Part shown: piece by piece, positions 1-8,741 of the stretch | Layout: each line of letters starts with the position of its first letter | Numbering within the stretch: the first letter of the stretch is position 1 | Assembly (NCBI GenBank): GCA_009846685.1 | Contig: VWVY01000001.1 | Location: 620,001-684,000, forward strand | Reading direction: 5' to 3' | Length of the DNA stretch: 64,000 nucleotides | DNA from: Rhizobiales bacterium SYSU XM002 | GTDB taxonomy: Bacteria; Pseudomonadota; Alphaproteobacteria; Rhizobiales; Beijerinckiaceae | Notes under the pieces: generated by a model | Told to the model about the DNA's origin: nothing | The model's database searches: none | What the model saw: only the letters and a program-made list of their open reading frames with translations | Position numbers and translations under genes: made by a program

Positions 1-834
1 GGAGGCAGCGGGGGCCGGCTTCTTCGCGGCAGCCTTGGCAGGTGCTTTGGCTGGCTCCTTGGCGGGAGCGGATTTCGCCGGCTCGGCGGCCTTCACCGGA
101 GCAGGCGCTGCCGGCGCAGCTGCCTTTGCAGCTTCGGCCGCCTTGGCTGCTTCTTCCTTGGCCTTCTTCGCGGCCGCGGCGCGGGTCTCGAAGTCCTTTT
201 TCCAGCCGCCAACCATCGAACCGTCATAAAGAGACGCATCCTGAAGCGTCTTCGCGCCACCGAGCGGCTCGGAGGTCTTGCGACCATTCTGCGGGCCGAT
301 CTTCACCGGCTTTCCGGCACCGAGATCATCGATGAGCTTCGCGAGCGTCTCGGTGGTGAGGTCTTCGTAGTAATCGTCGTTGATCTGCACCATCGGGGCG
401 TTGGTGCAGGCGCCGAGGCATTCGACCTCCAGCCAGGAAAACTTGCCGTCGGCCGTGACATGGCGCTCGGCGCCGATCTTGTCCTTGAGGACCTTCTTAA
501 GATCCTCGGCGCCCATGCAATGGCAGGGCACCGTGCCGCAAAGCTGGATGAAATGCTGACCTACCGGCTCAAGGTTGAACATCGTGTAGAAGGTCGCAAC
601 CTCCAGCACGCGGATGTTCGGCATCGAGAGCACATCGGCGACATGCTCGATCGCGGCCTTGGGGAGCCAGCCGCCGTGCTGCTTCTGCGCCTGCCAGAGC
701 AGCGGGATGACGGCGGAAGCCTGTCGCCCTTCCGGATACTTGGCGACTTGCGTCTTCACCCACGCCTGATTGGTGGCATCGAACGCGAAGGTGGCGGGCT
801 GAATAGCATCGGGAGCGAGGCGGCGTACGGACAT
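1..834 (-). CDS. nuoE: NADH-quinone oxidoreductase subunit E (partial, 3' end beyond window)
   Basis: This is the 24-kDa thioredoxin-like [2Fe-2S] subunit of the NADH-dehydrogenase module of complex I, on the cytoplasmic arm. The ATG start gives MSVRRLAP, and the four cluster cysteines sit at about residues 99 and 104 (CGTVPC) and 139 and 143 (CLGAC), the normal NuoE pattern. After about residue 165 the protein continues as a long tail rich in Ala, Lys and Pro that is still open at base 1; such tails are known in alphaproteobacterial NuoE. It is the last visible gene of a nuoA-B-C-x-D-E run. nuoF would be expected next, outside the window. Identification is secure; the tail length is unknown. 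Confidence 0.95.
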   Translation of the reverse strand, partial: MSVRRLAPDAIQPATFAFDATNQAWVKTQVAKYPEGRQASAVIPLLWQAQKQHGGWLPKAAIEHVADVLSMPNIRVLEVATFYTMFNLEPVGQHFIQLCGTVPCHCMGAEDLKKVLKDKIGAERHVTADGKFSWLEVECLGACTNAPMVQINDDYYEDLTTETLAKLIDDLGAGKPVKIGPQNGRKTSEPLGGAKTLQDASLYDGSMVGGWKKDFETRAAAAKKAKEEAAKAAEAAKAAAPAAPAPVKAAEPAKSAPAKEPAKAPAKAAAKKPAPAAS

Positions 835-890
835 CTGTCTTCCCTTAGACGCGCGCGCGACGCGTATGACGCGGCGCAACGAATGGACGG

Positions 891-921
891 GTCTTACCAC
901 CCCCACCGGAGGGGGCAAGAC
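891..921. repeat. Stem-loop in the nuoD-nuoE spacer
   Basis: The 247 bases between nuoD and nuoE hold an inverted repeat: GTCTT (891-895) pairs with AAGAC (917-921), and CCCCC (900-904) with GGGGG (911-915), around a six-base loop and a small internal loop. There is no T-run after it on the minus strand, so it is not a standard intrinsic terminator. It could mark RNA processing or partial attenuation between the two subunits (inference). Confidence 0.5.
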
Positions 922-1081
922 TGGAAACACTAAAAACTGTGCTCAGCCGGCCACGACATTGGGATGATCCTCCGGACCGCCCCTGCCATTCCGACAGACC
1001 ATCGAATTCCCGTTTCGAAGCCGCCCCCAGCCACGGTTGCGCCCCCGGTTTTCTATACCCGGCTTCTGCCGGTGGTCGGCT

Positions 1082-2275
1082 TTACCGGTCCACTTCCCCG
1101 AACACGATGTCGAGCGAACCGAGGATCGCCGAGACGTCCGCGAGCATGTGACCCTTGCACATGAAATCCATCGCCGAGAGGTGCGCGAAACCGGGCGCGC
1201 GGATCTTGGTGCGGTAAGGCTTGTTGGTGCCGTCGGCGACGAGATAGACGCCGAATTCGCCCTTCGGCGCCTCCACGGCGGCATAGACCTCGCCCGCCGG
1301 CACGTGAAACCCTTCGGTGAAGAGTTTGAAGTGGTGGATCAGCGCTTCCATCGAGCGCTTCATCTCACCGCGCTTCGGGGGAACAACCTTGCCGTCGGTC
1401 GTCGAGATCGGCGTCTTGCCATCAGGCCCGCGCAGCTTGGCGATGCACTGCTTCATGATGCGGATCGACTGGCGCATCTCTTCCATGCGGATGCAGTAGC
1501 GATCATAGCAATCGCCGTTCTTGCCGATCGGGATATCGAATTCCAGCTCGGAATAGCACTCGTAGGGCATCGCGCGACGCAGATCCCAAGCCGCGCCGGA
1601 GCCGCGCACCATCACGCCCGAGAAACCCATCTTCCAAGCGTCGTCGAGATTGACGATGCCGATATCGACGTTGCGCTGCTTGAAGATGCGGTTGTCGGTC
1701 AGCAGGCCTTCAAGGTCGTCGCACAGCTTGAGGAACGGATCACAGAACGCCTCGATATCGTCGATCAGGGCCTTCGGCAGGTCCTGATGCACGCCGCCGA
1801 CACGGAAATAGTTGGCGTGCATGCGCGAGCCGCAGGCGCGCTCGTAGAAGATCATCAGCTTCTCGCGCTCCTCGAAGCCCCACAGCGGCGGGGTGAGCGC
1901 GCCGACGTCCATTGCCTGCGTCGTGATGTTGAGGAGGTGCGAGAGCAGCCGCCCGATCTCGGAATAAAGCACGCGGATCACCTGCCCGCGCTTGGGCACC
2001 GTGATGTTGAGCAGCTTTTCCGCCGCGAGGCAGAAGGCGTGCTCCTGATTCATCGGCGCGCAATAGTCGAGCCGGTCGAAATACGGCGTTGCCTGCGCGT
2101 AGGTCTTTGCCTCGATCAGCTTCTCGGTGCCACGGTGCAGCAGGCCAATATGCGGATCGGTGCGGGTGACGATCTCGCCATCAAGTTCGAGCACGAGGCG
2201 CAGCACGCCGTGCGCCGCCGGATGCTGCGGCCCGAAATTGATGGTGAAATTGCGCATATCAGGTTGTTCGGTCAT
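1082..2275 (-). CDS. nuoD: NADH-quinone oxidoreductase subunit D
   Basis: NuoD is the 49-kDa subunit of complex I; with NuoB it lines the quinone-binding site at the membrane interface. The 397-residue protein starts [19 protein letters not shown], the conserved NuoD N-terminus, and carries [13 protein letters not shown] and the family's typical C-terminal end (DIVFGEVDR). A longer in-frame start at 2308 would overlap the preceding gene and adds non-conserved residues, so 2275 is preferred; a GAGGA motif lies about ten bases upstream. It follows the small orphan gene by 23 bases and is followed by a long spacer before nuoE. Length and motifs are normal. Confidence 0.97.
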   Translation of the reverse strand: MTEQPDMRNFTINFGPQHPAAHGVLRLVLELDGEIVTRTDPHIGLLHRGTEKLIEAKTYAQATPYFDRLDYCAPMNQEHAFCLAAEKLLNITVPKRGQVIRVLYSEIGRLLSHLLNITTQAMDVGALTPPLWGFEEREKLMIFYERACGSRMHANYFRVGGVHQDLPKALIDDIEAFCDPFLKLCDDLEGLLTDNRIFKQRNVDIGIVNLDDAWKMGFSGVMVRGSGAAWDLRRAMPYECYSELEFDIPIGKNGDCYDRYCIRMEEMRQSIRIMKQCIAKLRGPDGKTPISTTDGKVVPPKRGEMKRSMEALIHHFKLFTEGFHVPAGEVYAAVEAPKGEFGVYLVADGTNKPYRTKIRAPGFAHLSAMDFMCKGHMLADVSAILGSLDIVFGEVDR

Positions 2276-2298
2276 CGCCACGTCCTCAGGTCCGAAAG

Positions 2299-2610
2299 TC
2301 AGGTCCAAGAGCCGAAATCGGCCTTGATGCCCCTCTCCTTCAGAAAGGCTCCGAAATCGCCGATGCCGTTGTCACGGCCACCGAAACGGTCGCGGATCAG
2401 TTCCACCAGTAGGGATTTTGTCGAGCCCGGCTTGAGAAGATACCAGAACTCGTAGTCGCCATCCCCGAATTTTGCCTCGACGGCAGGGCCGAAGTCCTGC
2501 GCATCCATCTTCAGCGAAAAGTCCGGCTCCAGCGTCAGGTGGATCGAGCGGGCGTTCTCGGTTCCCTTGGGGGACCGGAACAACTCGACCTCGCGTGCCG
2601 CCTCGGCCAT
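2299..2610 (-). CDS. Small uncharacterised protein inside the nuo operon
   Basis: This 103-residue protein ([11 protein letters not shown]...) lies between nuoC (5 bases upstream) and nuoD (23 bases downstream) on the same strand, so it is almost certainly co-transcribed with complex I. I do not recognise it as a complex I subunit. It is soluble, has no cysteines, no signal peptide and no membrane segment. The middle has an aromatic [13 protein letters not shown] stretch and the end reads FLKERGI...FGSW; I recall similar endings in small uncharacterised bacterial proteins, but only vaguely. A longer start at 2667 exists but would run deep into nuoC. It could be an assembly factor, an accessory subunit or an unrelated passenger. 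Confidence 0.75.
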   Translation of the reverse strand: MAEAAREVELFRSPKGTENARSIHLTLEPDFSLKMDAQDFGPAVEAKFGDGDYEFWYLLKPGSTKSLLVELIRDRFGGRDNGIGDFGAFLKERGIKADFGSWT

Positions 2611-2615
2611 ACCGA

Positions 2616-3218
2616 TTACGCCTTTGCCTTCTCGTCGCCGGGCAGCACGTAATCGGCGCCCTCCCACGGCGAGAGGAAATCGAAATTGCGATATTCCTGA
2701 TTGAGCTTCACCGGCTCGTAGACGACCCGCTTTTCCTGATCGTCGTAGCGGACCTCGACGAAGCCCGTCATCGGGAAATCCTTGCGCAGCGGGTGCCCCT
2801 GAAAACCGTAATCAGTAAGGATGCGCCTGAGATCCGGGTGGCCCGTGAACAGGATACCGTACATATCGTAGGCTTCGCGCTCGAACCAGTTCGCGCCGGG
2901 AAACACATCGGTGATCGAGGGCACTGCTGTGGCCTCGTCGGTCTCGATCTTGACACGCACCCGCGTCACGTGGCGCGGCGACATCAGATGATAGACGACG
3001 TCAAAACGCTTCTCACGCGCCGGATAATCCGCACCGCAGACATCGACGAAGCTAAGAAACGCGCAATCCGCATCCTCGCGCAGGAATGTCATCACCTCGA
3101 CGATTGACGCAGCTTCGGCTGTCAAGGTCAGCTCGCCATGCATGATCGCATGACCGGTCACCTTGCCGGGAAGCGCCTTCTCGATATGCGCGGCGAGAAT
3201 TTGCAATGCTTCGGACAT
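2616..3218 (-). CDS. nuoC: NADH-quinone oxidoreductase subunit C
   Basis: NuoC is the 30-kDa peripheral-arm subunit of complex I and contacts NuoD. The 200-residue product contains the 30-kDa signature in [17 protein letters not shown], followed by [23 protein letters not shown], both diagnostic. The start at 3218 (MSEALQI) has a good AGGAGAGG ribosome-binding site; the longer frame to 3266 adds a non-conserved Arg-rich leader. It is not fused to NuoD, as in most alphaproteobacteria. It is followed after 5 bases by the small orphan gene. Confidence 0.97.
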   Translation of the reverse strand: MSEALQILAAHIEKALPGKVTGHAIMHGELTLTAEAASIVEVMTFLREDADCAFLSFVDVCGADYPAREKRFDVVYHLMSPRHVTRVRVKIETDEATAVPSITDVFPGANWFEREAYDMYGILFTGHPDLRRILTDYGFQGHPLRKDFPMTGFVEVRYDDQEKRVVYEPVKLNQEYRNFDFLSPWEGADYVLPGDEKAKA

Positions 3219-3326
3219 CTCGTCCCTCTCCTCGCGTCTGCCCGCTCCGGGGGATCGGGCATCCACGTCTTGCTTGGCAGCGAGGGCGCGACAGACGGCG
3301 ACAGCCGTCGGTCTCGCCCTTGCGGA

Positions 3327-3890
3327 TTAACGCTCGATCGTCGCGGTGCGGCGGATCTTCTTCTGAAGCAGCAGCACGCCATAGAGCAGCGCCTCGGCGG
3401 TCGGCGGGCAGCCCGGGACATAAACATCCACCGGCACCACGCGATCGCAGCCGCGCACGACGGAATAGCTGTAGTGGTAGTAGCCACCGCCGTTGGCACA
3501 GGAGCCCATCGAGATGACGTAGCGCGGCTCCGGCATCTGGTCGTAGACCTTGCGCAGCGCAGGGGCCATCTTGTTGGTCAGCGTGCCGGCGACGATCATC
3601 ACATCCGACTGGCGCGGCGAGGCGCGCGGCGCGAAGCCGAAGCGTTCGACGTCATAGCGTGGCATCGAGAGCTGCATCATCTCAACCGCGCAGCAAGCGA
3701 GGCCGAAGGTCATCCACATCAGCGAGCCGGTGCGCGCCCAGGCGATGAGATCGTCGGTCGCGGTGACGAGGAAACCCTTGTCCGCAAGTTCGTTGTTGAT
3801 CTCGACGAAGAACGGATCGGTCGCGCCGACCGGGCGACCGGTTGCGGGATCGAGGATGCCCTTGGGGGCGGGAGCGACAAGCGTATTCAT
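3327..3890 (-). CDS. nuoB: NADH-quinone oxidoreductase subunit B
   Basis: NuoB (PSST) carries the terminal [4Fe-4S] cluster N2, which passes electrons to quinone. The 187-residue protein shows the ligands: the adjacent cysteines in [10 protein letters not shown], the cysteine in [10 protein letters not shown] and the one in [10 protein letters not shown]. The start at 3890 (MNTLVAP) is preferred to the upstream in-frame start at 3914, which would overlap nuoA. It begins four bases after the nuoA stop, so the two are probably translationally coupled. A 108-base gap separates it from nuoC. Confidence 0.98.
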   Translation of the reverse strand: MNTLVAPAPKGILDPATGRPVGATDPFFVEINNELADKGFLVTATDDLIAWARTGSLMWMTFGLACCAVEMMQLSMPRYDVERFGFAPRASPRQSDVMIVAGTLTNKMAPALRKVYDQMPEPRYVISMGSCANGGGYYHYSYSVVRGCDRVVPVDVYVPGCPPTAEALLYGVLLLQKKIRRTATIER

Positions 3891-3894
3891 GGTT

Positions 3895-4260
3895 TCAATC
3901 CCACTCCAGCGCACCCTTGCGCCATTCGTAGACGAAGCCGATCGTCAGAACGCCGAGAAACACCATCATCGACCAGAACCCGAAGGCGCCAACATCCTTG
4001 AGCGCCACCGCCCAGGGAAAAAGGAACGCCACTTCGAGATCGAAGATGATAAACAGGATCGCGACGAGGTAAAACCGCACGTCGAACTTCATGCGCGCGT
4101 CGTCGAAGGCATTGAACCCGCACTCGTACGCCGAGAGCTTCTCGGGGTCCGGATTCTGGTGGGCCACCACGAAGGGCGCGATCATCAGGGCCAGGCCGAT
4201 AACGGCGGAAAGGCCGATGAACAGGACGAGCGGAAGGTAATCGACGAGGAGATTTTGCAT
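3895..4260 (-). CDS. nuoA: NADH-quinone oxidoreductase subunit A
   Basis: NuoA is a small three-helix membrane subunit of complex I. The 121-residue protein has the family markers [35 protein letters not shown] and [10 protein letters not shown]. The start at 4260 has an excellent GGAGG site five bases upstream; the frame extends upstream without conservation. It is the first gene of the nuo run, so the operon promoter should lie in the 264 bases to its right. Confidence 0.98.
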   Translation of the reverse strand: MQNLLVDYLPLVLFIGLSAVIGLALMIAPFVVAHQNPDPEKLSAYECGFNAFDDARMKFDVRFYLVAILFIIFDLEVAFLFPWAVALKDVGAFGFWSMMVFLGVLTIGFVYEWRKGALEWD

Positions 4261-4524
4261 GGCTCCTCCGATTAATCGAGCCGCGCCTTTCGCGCAAGCG
4301 AAGAGGCGATCATCCCCGACCTTTTGCCAAGAAGAATGCGGACGGCGTCCCCGATCGACGATATCCAGCTTTACGGCCCGATGAATTTGAGTCTTCAATA
4401 AAAATCGTCACGCAGGCGATCCCTTGCGCGACCTTGCCAGACCAGTGCGGCGCCTGTGCAAGAATTGTTCGGCCCTCGACTGAAAGATACCTTCGCTCCA
4501 ACCTCATTCCTGCGGGAGTCTTCC
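4261..4524. other. Divergent intergenic region between nuoA and a secreted protein
   Basis: These 264 bases separate nuoA (minus) from the secreted protein at 4525 (plus) and should hold both promoters. An AT-richer stretch around 4383-4412 (near gagtcttcaataaaaatcg) is the best place for the nuo promoter, but no confident -35/-10 pair can be named. No RNA gene is evident. Confidence 0.4.
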
Positions 4525-4902
4525 ATGCGCAAACTCGTCTTCAAGGCGATCTTCTGTCTTGCCCTTACGGTCGGCGTGTATTTCGCCCCGCCGGACGCCG
4601 CATTCGCCCGCGGACCGGGTGTCTACAATGTCGAAGGGACCAATCCTGGCGGCAACGGCACCTATTCGGGCAGGGCGACGCTCGCGCAGACCGGCGAATC
4701 GACCTGGCGGATCACGTGGCGCATCGGCTCGCAGAGCTGGGAAGGCTGGGGCATCGGCGACGGCAAGGTCATCGCCGTCAATTATCGTTCGGGCGGCACC
4801 ACGGGCGTCATCCTCATGATCGAAAAGGATGGCGGAGGCTACGAATCCGTCTGGGCTAATTCGGGCTCCACGGCGGTGGGCACCGAGGTCTGGACGAAAT
4901 AA
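4525..4902 (+). CDS. Small secreted protein of unknown function
   Basis: The 125-residue product starts MRKLVFKAIF and has a clear Sec signal peptide ending near AAFARG. The mature part is a beta-rich domain with YNVEGTNPGGNGTYSG, WRITWRIGSQSWEGWG and a C-terminal GTEVWTK. Proteins with this GTNPGG pattern occur widely in Hyphomicrobiales and are sometimes labelled fibronectin-binding, for which I see no proof here. A GGGAG ribosome site precedes the chosen start; the upstream in-frame ATG at 4456 would spoil the signal peptide. It stands alone, convergent with the next gene, which ends 10 bases after its stop. Confidence 0.8.
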   Translation: MRKLVFKAIFCLALTVGVYFAPPDAAFARGPGVYNVEGTNPGGNGTYSGRATLAQTGESTWRITWRIGSQSWEGWGIGDGKVIAVNYRSGGTTGVILMIEKDGGGYESVWANSGSTAVGTEVWTK

Positions 4903-4912
4903 AAAACGCGCT

Positions 4913-5494
4913 TCAGCCTTCATCCGCCCCGCCGCGCGGCGCGCGGGGGGGCGGCCAGGCATCGCCATCGCCATATTCGGCGAAACGCGTGTAATAAGGA
5001 TGCGCGCCCATGACGCGCCGTGCATGTTTGATCGGACACCAGTGGCGCTCGGTCCGTCCGGCAACCTCGCGGACATAGGCGACGATCCCGTTGCAATACG
5101 AGCAGTAGAGACAGTTCAGCTTCTCGACCGCGTTGAGATAGGCCAGCATATGCCGGTCGAAGACGAGATATTTCGACCGCTCGACCTTCTCGATGCCGTA
5201 GATCGGAAAACAGACCGCCTGATAAACCGTCACGAACAGGTCGAGCAGCGCGAAGGGCAAGATCAACGAATAGATGACCGGTGCCGAGAGGATCACCAGC
5301 GGCCGCGCGCCGGCGATGTAGCGCAGCACATGGGTCCGCAATTCCTTGTGTCGGCGCCGGACCTCCTCCTCGAACACCGCCCTGCCCTGTTCCAGCCTGA
5401 AGCGCAGGCCCGCGGCGCGCTGCGCCAGCTCCGTTTCCAGATCCCGCTCCAGCTGGTCGATACGGGCGAGAAGATCGTCGATGCGGTCGCTCAT
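4913..5494 (-). CDS. Membrane protein with coiled coil and a three-cysteine CLYCSYC motif
   Basis: The 193-residue protein begins with an amphipathic coiled coil (about residues 4-50), then a hydrophobic region of one or two membrane segments (about 65-105), and a cytoplasm-like C-terminal part with LNCLYCSYCNG, a tight C-x2-C-x2-C arrangement, plus a later HWCPIKHARR. The cysteines and histidines could bind a metal or cluster (inference). The ATG has a GGAG site eight bases upstream. I recognise it only as a conserved hypothetical type; the function is unknown. Confidence 0.75.
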   Translation of the reverse strand: MSDRIDDLLARIDQLERDLETELAQRAAGLRFRLEQGRAVFEEEVRRRHKELRTHVLRYIAGARPLVILSAPVIYSLILPFALLDLFVTVYQAVCFPIYGIEKVERSKYLVFDRHMLAYLNAVEKLNCLYCSYCNGIVAYVREVAGRTERHWCPIKHARRVMGAHPYYTRFAEYGDGDAWPPPRAPRGGADEG

Positions 5495-5582
5495 GGCGGG
5501 CTCCGGTTAGGTCAAAGACCGACAGGATAGACCGGATTTCGCCGAACAAGCCTTGCCGCGCATCAACTCCCGCGCGGCGGCC

Positions 5583-6455
5583 TCACTTGACCTTGCGGCT
5601 CATCGCCACGGTTGCGATGATCGCGAGGCAAAACAGCACCGAAAGCGCGTCGAGCCGCTCGCCCAGCAACGGCACAGCGACCAGCATCGACAGGAACGGC
5701 TGCAGCAATTGCGTCTGGCTCACACGCATCGCACCGCCAAGCGCCAGCCCGCGATACCAGGCGAAGAAGCCGAGCCACATCGAAAACACCGCGAGATAGA
5801 CGAAGGCCCACCATGCAACGGTCGCCACCGGCCCTGCCGGCCTGAACCACAGCGATATCGGAACCGTCAGCGGCAGATAGAGCACGAGAATCCAGGAAAT
5901 GACCTCTTCTGGCCTGCGGTTGCGGCTGAGCCGCGCACCGAGCACATAGCCGGCGCTGGCGGAGGCCATCGCGAGGAGAAGAAGGCCATCGGCCAGCACA
6001 AAGCCCTTGCCGCCACTCGCGAGATAGGCATAGGCCAGCACCAGCACGAACCCGAAAACGGCCAACGCCCAGAAACGACCCGAGGCGCGCTCGCGCATCC
6101 ACAGAGCTGTGAGGATCGCCGTGCCGAGCGGCAGGGCCCCGGCGATCACGGCCGCGTGCATGGCATCGACGTATTGGACGGCGAGACCCATGAAGAGCGG
6201 AAAGCCGACGACGATGCCGAGACCGGCGAGCAGCAGCGCGAACACCTCGCGCGTATCGGGCCTGCGCGAGCCGGTCACGAGCAAATAGACGATCGACAGC
6301 CATCCGGCGACAGCGGCACGGCCGAAGGTGATGAAGGCGGGAGAGAGCCCGGCGAAGCCGGGATGCGCGGTCGCCAGTTTGGTCATCGGCAAGGTAACGG
6401 CGAAGATCGCAACGCCGAGAACGCCGAGCAGGAAGCCCTTCGTGGAAGCAGACAT
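5583..6455 (-). CDS. DMT-superfamily EamA transporter
   Basis: This 290-residue inner-membrane protein has ten predicted hydrophobic helices arranged as two EamA repeats, typical of drug/metabolite exporters of the RhaT/YdcZ type. Features include the N-terminal LLGVLGVAIFAVTLPMTKLA and a second-half motif with Gln in SQTQLLQPFLSMLVAVPLLGE. The substrate cannot be told from sequence. A Gly-rich GGGGGTG site precedes the ATG. It lies 83 bases downstream of tRNA-Asp on the same strand but is probably expressed separately. Confidence 0.88.
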   Translation of the reverse strand: MSASTKGFLLGVLGVAIFAVTLPMTKLATAHPGFAGLSPAFITFGRAAVAGWLSIVYLLVTGSRRPDTREVFALLLAGLGIVVGFPLFMGLAVQYVDAMHAAVIAGALPLGTAILTALWMRERASGRFWALAVFGFVLVLAYAYLASGGKGFVLADGLLLLAMASASAGYVLGARLSRNRRPEEVISWILVLYLPLTVPISLWFRPAGPVATVAWWAFVYLAVFSMWLGFFAWYRGLALGGAMRVSQTQLLQPFLSMLVAVPLLGERLDALSVLFCLAIIATVAMSRKVK

Positions 6456-6538
6456 GGTTCACCCCCGTCCGCGCGAGGCGGACCCGAAATTGGAGACGGG
6501 AAGAAGCAGCTGCCCCCTTTTCATGGAAGGGGCGGAAA

Positions 6539-6615
6539 TGGCGCGGGCGACGGGGCTCGAACCCGCGACCTCCGGCGTGACAGGCCGGCACTCTAACCGA
6601 CTGAGCTACGCCCGC
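6539..6615 (-). tRNA. tRNA-Asp (GTC)
   Basis: A complete cloverleaf reads on the minus strand from 6615. The acceptor arms GCGGGCG and CGCCCGC pair fully, the D-loop has AGCTCAGTCGG, the anticodon loop is CTGTCAC (anticodon GTC) in a GC-rich stem, and the T-arm contains GGTTCGAGCC. The 3' CCA is encoded. 77 nucleotides. Confidence 0.98.
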
Positions 6616-6717
6616 ATCCAATTCGTCGTCGGGGCCAGCCCCGAGCGAGGCGGCACGGTTACGCGAACGGAGCCGCGCTTGTCAAGCGATATGCGCCCGC
6701 CGCGCGCGAAAGAAAAT

Positions 6718-7551
6718 TCACGGCTTCAACCGGGTGATATCGAGCGCGAAAACCAGCGGAAAGTTCGTCTCCCAATCGACGTAGCGCTTCGCACCCGCCT
6801 CGGACACGGCCCAGAGCAGCCCTCCGGAGTCGAAGCCGATGTCCTCGATTCCCGCCGGCATCGGATATCGGGCGATCTGCCGCCCGGTCCGGCGGTCGAA
6901 TTTCGCGAGATAGCCGAACTTCGATCCTGAGAACGTCAGCCAGATGCCGCCCGCTCCGAAGGCCATGCCCTGTGCTTTCTCGGGAATCTCGAAGCTCTCG
7001 GCCGCATCGGCCTCGGTGAGGGCATCGCGATTGAGCCCATCGAGGGCAATCCGCCAGATCCGTCCCGGTTTCGACCGCTCGTAGGCGCCGATCCAGAGAT
7101 CCTTGCCGTCGAAATCGCCGAAGGACCCCCGCAGCGGTTCCGCCAGACGAATCGTTCGCGCGACCTTGCCGCCTTCGACAATAAACAGGGCGCGCGTATC
7201 AATTACGACGAAACGGCCCTCGCCGATCGTCGCGAGACCGCCACCATGTTTGCAGGCGGGAATGGCGGTCGAACGTGTTTCGCCGTCGCTTTCGAGCCGG
7301 AACAGCCGGCACCCTTCCGGGCCATAACCCACGACATGAACCCGATCGCGGGCAATGCTCAGCCCTTGCGGCGTAAAGCCGGCGTCGAGCCCCGGCGCCC
7401 AGAAACGTTTCACGATCGCCTGCTCATTGGGAACGGACGACAGTGACCTTGCGAGATAACCGGGCTTTGGCCCGAGAACCGGTTGCTCTGCCCTGGCAGG
7501 CCCCTGAAGGCCCGCGAAGGTGGCAAGCACGAGCAGGCTCCTGCGGATCAC
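6718..7551 (-). CDS. Periplasmic beta-propeller-like protein
   Basis: The 277-residue product has a short signal peptide (MIRRSLLVLATFAGLQGPARA) and a mature part of repeated beta-strand blades with Gly-rich turns such as GGLATIGEGRFVVID, FDGKDLWIGAYERSKPGRIWRI and DSGGLLWAVSEAG. This looks like a small beta-propeller of the kind annotated as esterase-like or SMP-30-like, but no catalytic residues can be assigned. The start codon is GTG and overlaps the stop of the upstream ClpP-like gene as GTGA, so the two are translationally coupled and probably act in the same compartment. Confidence 0.75.
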   Translation of the reverse strand: MIRRSLLVLATFAGLQGPARAEQPVLGPKPGYLARSLSSVPNEQAIVKRFWAPGLDAGFTPQGLSIARDRVHVVGYGPEGCRLFRLESDGETRSTAIPACKHGGGLATIGEGRFVVIDTRALFIVEGGKVARTIRLAEPLRGSFGDFDGKDLWIGAYERSKPGRIWRIALDGLNRDALTEADAAESFEIPEKAQGMAFGAGGIWLTFSGSKFGYLAKFDRRTGRQIARYPMPAGIEDIGFDSGGLLWAVSEAGAKRYVDWETNFPLVFALDITRLKP

Positions 7552-8252
7552 AGCGAGGGTGTACCGAGCCTGTATTTCCGCACCTCGGCGCCGGAGAGCA
7601 TCCGGATACGATCATGCGGGATCGATTCCGCAAGACTGATGAGTTCCTGGCTGCCGCCGACCTTGGCAACATAGCTGCGAAGTGCGTCGATCTCCTGCTC
7701 ACCGGCGAAGACACGCGTGTTCTTCACCCCGCCGCCTGCCGGGTCCTGCCCCCAGAGCCGGGCGGACATGCGATGGACGCCAACCTTGGCGCCATCAGGC
7801 ACCACGCGCTTCTTCGCGCCCATCAGCGAATAGACACAGGCCGAGGCGCAATGGCCGGGCAGCACACCGATCTTGCCGACACGCCCCTTCCTGCTTCGCG
7901 CTGCGCCGGGCAACGCCGTCGGCCGGCCGACGACCACGGCCGCGCCCGCGCTGTGCAACAGCGAGCCGAGCTGGAGCGCGCTCTCGACGTTACCGCCGGG
8001 CGAATTCAGGAAGACAATGGCGTGGAGCCCCGGCGTCTGGAGCTGATGGCGCAGGAACCGGGCGAACTCCGCCGGTGCCTCGCGGTTGATCTCGCCTTCG
8101 GCGACGACGGCACGCGCGCACTGGGATGACGTGCAGGCACCTTCGAGCGCCACGGTCGAGAATTCCATCGCGCGCACCCCGGCCGAAGCCATCAACGCGC
8201 CGGATGCAAATGCGGCAAGGCGCAAAGCTGCGCCGATCGTTCCCTTACGCAT
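7548..8252 (-). CDS. Exported ClpP-fold (COG3904-like) protein
   Basis: The 234-residue protein has a signal peptide (MRKGTIGAALRLAAFASGA) and then a ClpP/crotonase-like fold: an NSPGGNVESAL loop like the oxyanion loop of ClpP, and GHCASACVYSL, where the serine after Ala occupies the place of a ClpP-type nucleophile. This matches predicted periplasmic ClpP-like proteins. Cytoplasmic ClpP itself is encoded at 15321-15953, so this is a distinct exported relative whose activity is unproven. The start at 8252 has a GGAGG site; the longer open frame runs through tRNA-Val and is spurious. It is coupled to the propeller protein downstream by a GTGA overlap. Confidence 0.8.
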   Translation of the reverse strand: MRKGTIGAALRLAAFASGALMASAGVRAMEFSTVALEGACTSSQCARAVVAEGEINREAPAEFARFLRHQLQTPGLHAIVFLNSPGGNVESALQLGSLLHSAGAAVVVGRPTALPGAARSRKGRVGKIGVLPGHCASACVYSLMGAKKRVVPDGAKVGVHRMSARLWGQDPAGGGVKNTRVFAGEQEIDALRSYVAKVGGSQELISLAESIPHDRIRMLSGAEVRKYRLGTPSL

Positions 8253-8382
8253 GGATCCTCCGATCCCCTCACTCACACATATCACCCTACATCGGCGACA
8301 TGAATATGGTGAACGAACGAGGTTGCCGAAAGGTTCACGGGCCGCGGATTTCTCGATGCCTGAACGAAAATGGCTCGGGAAA

Positions 8383-8458
8383 TGGTGGGCGATGAGAGAC
8401 TCGAACTCCCGACATCCTCGGTGTAAACGAGGCGCTCTACCAACTGAGCTAATCGCCC
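8383..8458 (-). tRNA. tRNA-Val (TAC)
   Basis: Complete cloverleaf on the minus strand from 8458: acceptor GGGCGAT pairs with ATCGCCC, the D-arm has AGCTCAGTTGG, the anticodon loop is TTTACAC (anticodon TAC), and the T-arm has GAGTTCGAGTCTC. The 3' CCA is encoded. 76 nucleotides. Confidence 0.98.
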
Positions 8459-8741
8459 GAACCACCCGGCTTGTAATGAAGAAGAAGGCGCGATGCAAAC
8501 GCCTTCCGGCGTGAGGCTGCGGCACAGGAGCGCCTTCGCTTCCCATCCTCAAAAAGACCAATCCTGCCAGACGGCGCGCCGTGCTAGGCTTTTTTGCCGC
8601 TTTGGCGCGGACACGTGTGATGCAGGTCAAGGTGAAGGCCCGGCCAAACGCGCATGAAGGAAACAGCCGTCCCGATCAATGAGGGCGGGTCAAACGACAG
8701 GATCAGGGAGGGCGACCCGGTGGAATGGGTCGCGAGTTGCG

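Noticed and set aside
1037-2455. A 472-residue plus-strand frame opposite nuoD
   Set aside because: Shadow frame of nuoD and its neighbour; no ribosome site, no family features.
5563-6621. Long minus-strand frame running through tRNA-Asp
   Set aside because: It crosses a complete tRNA and overlaps the DMT transporter in another frame.
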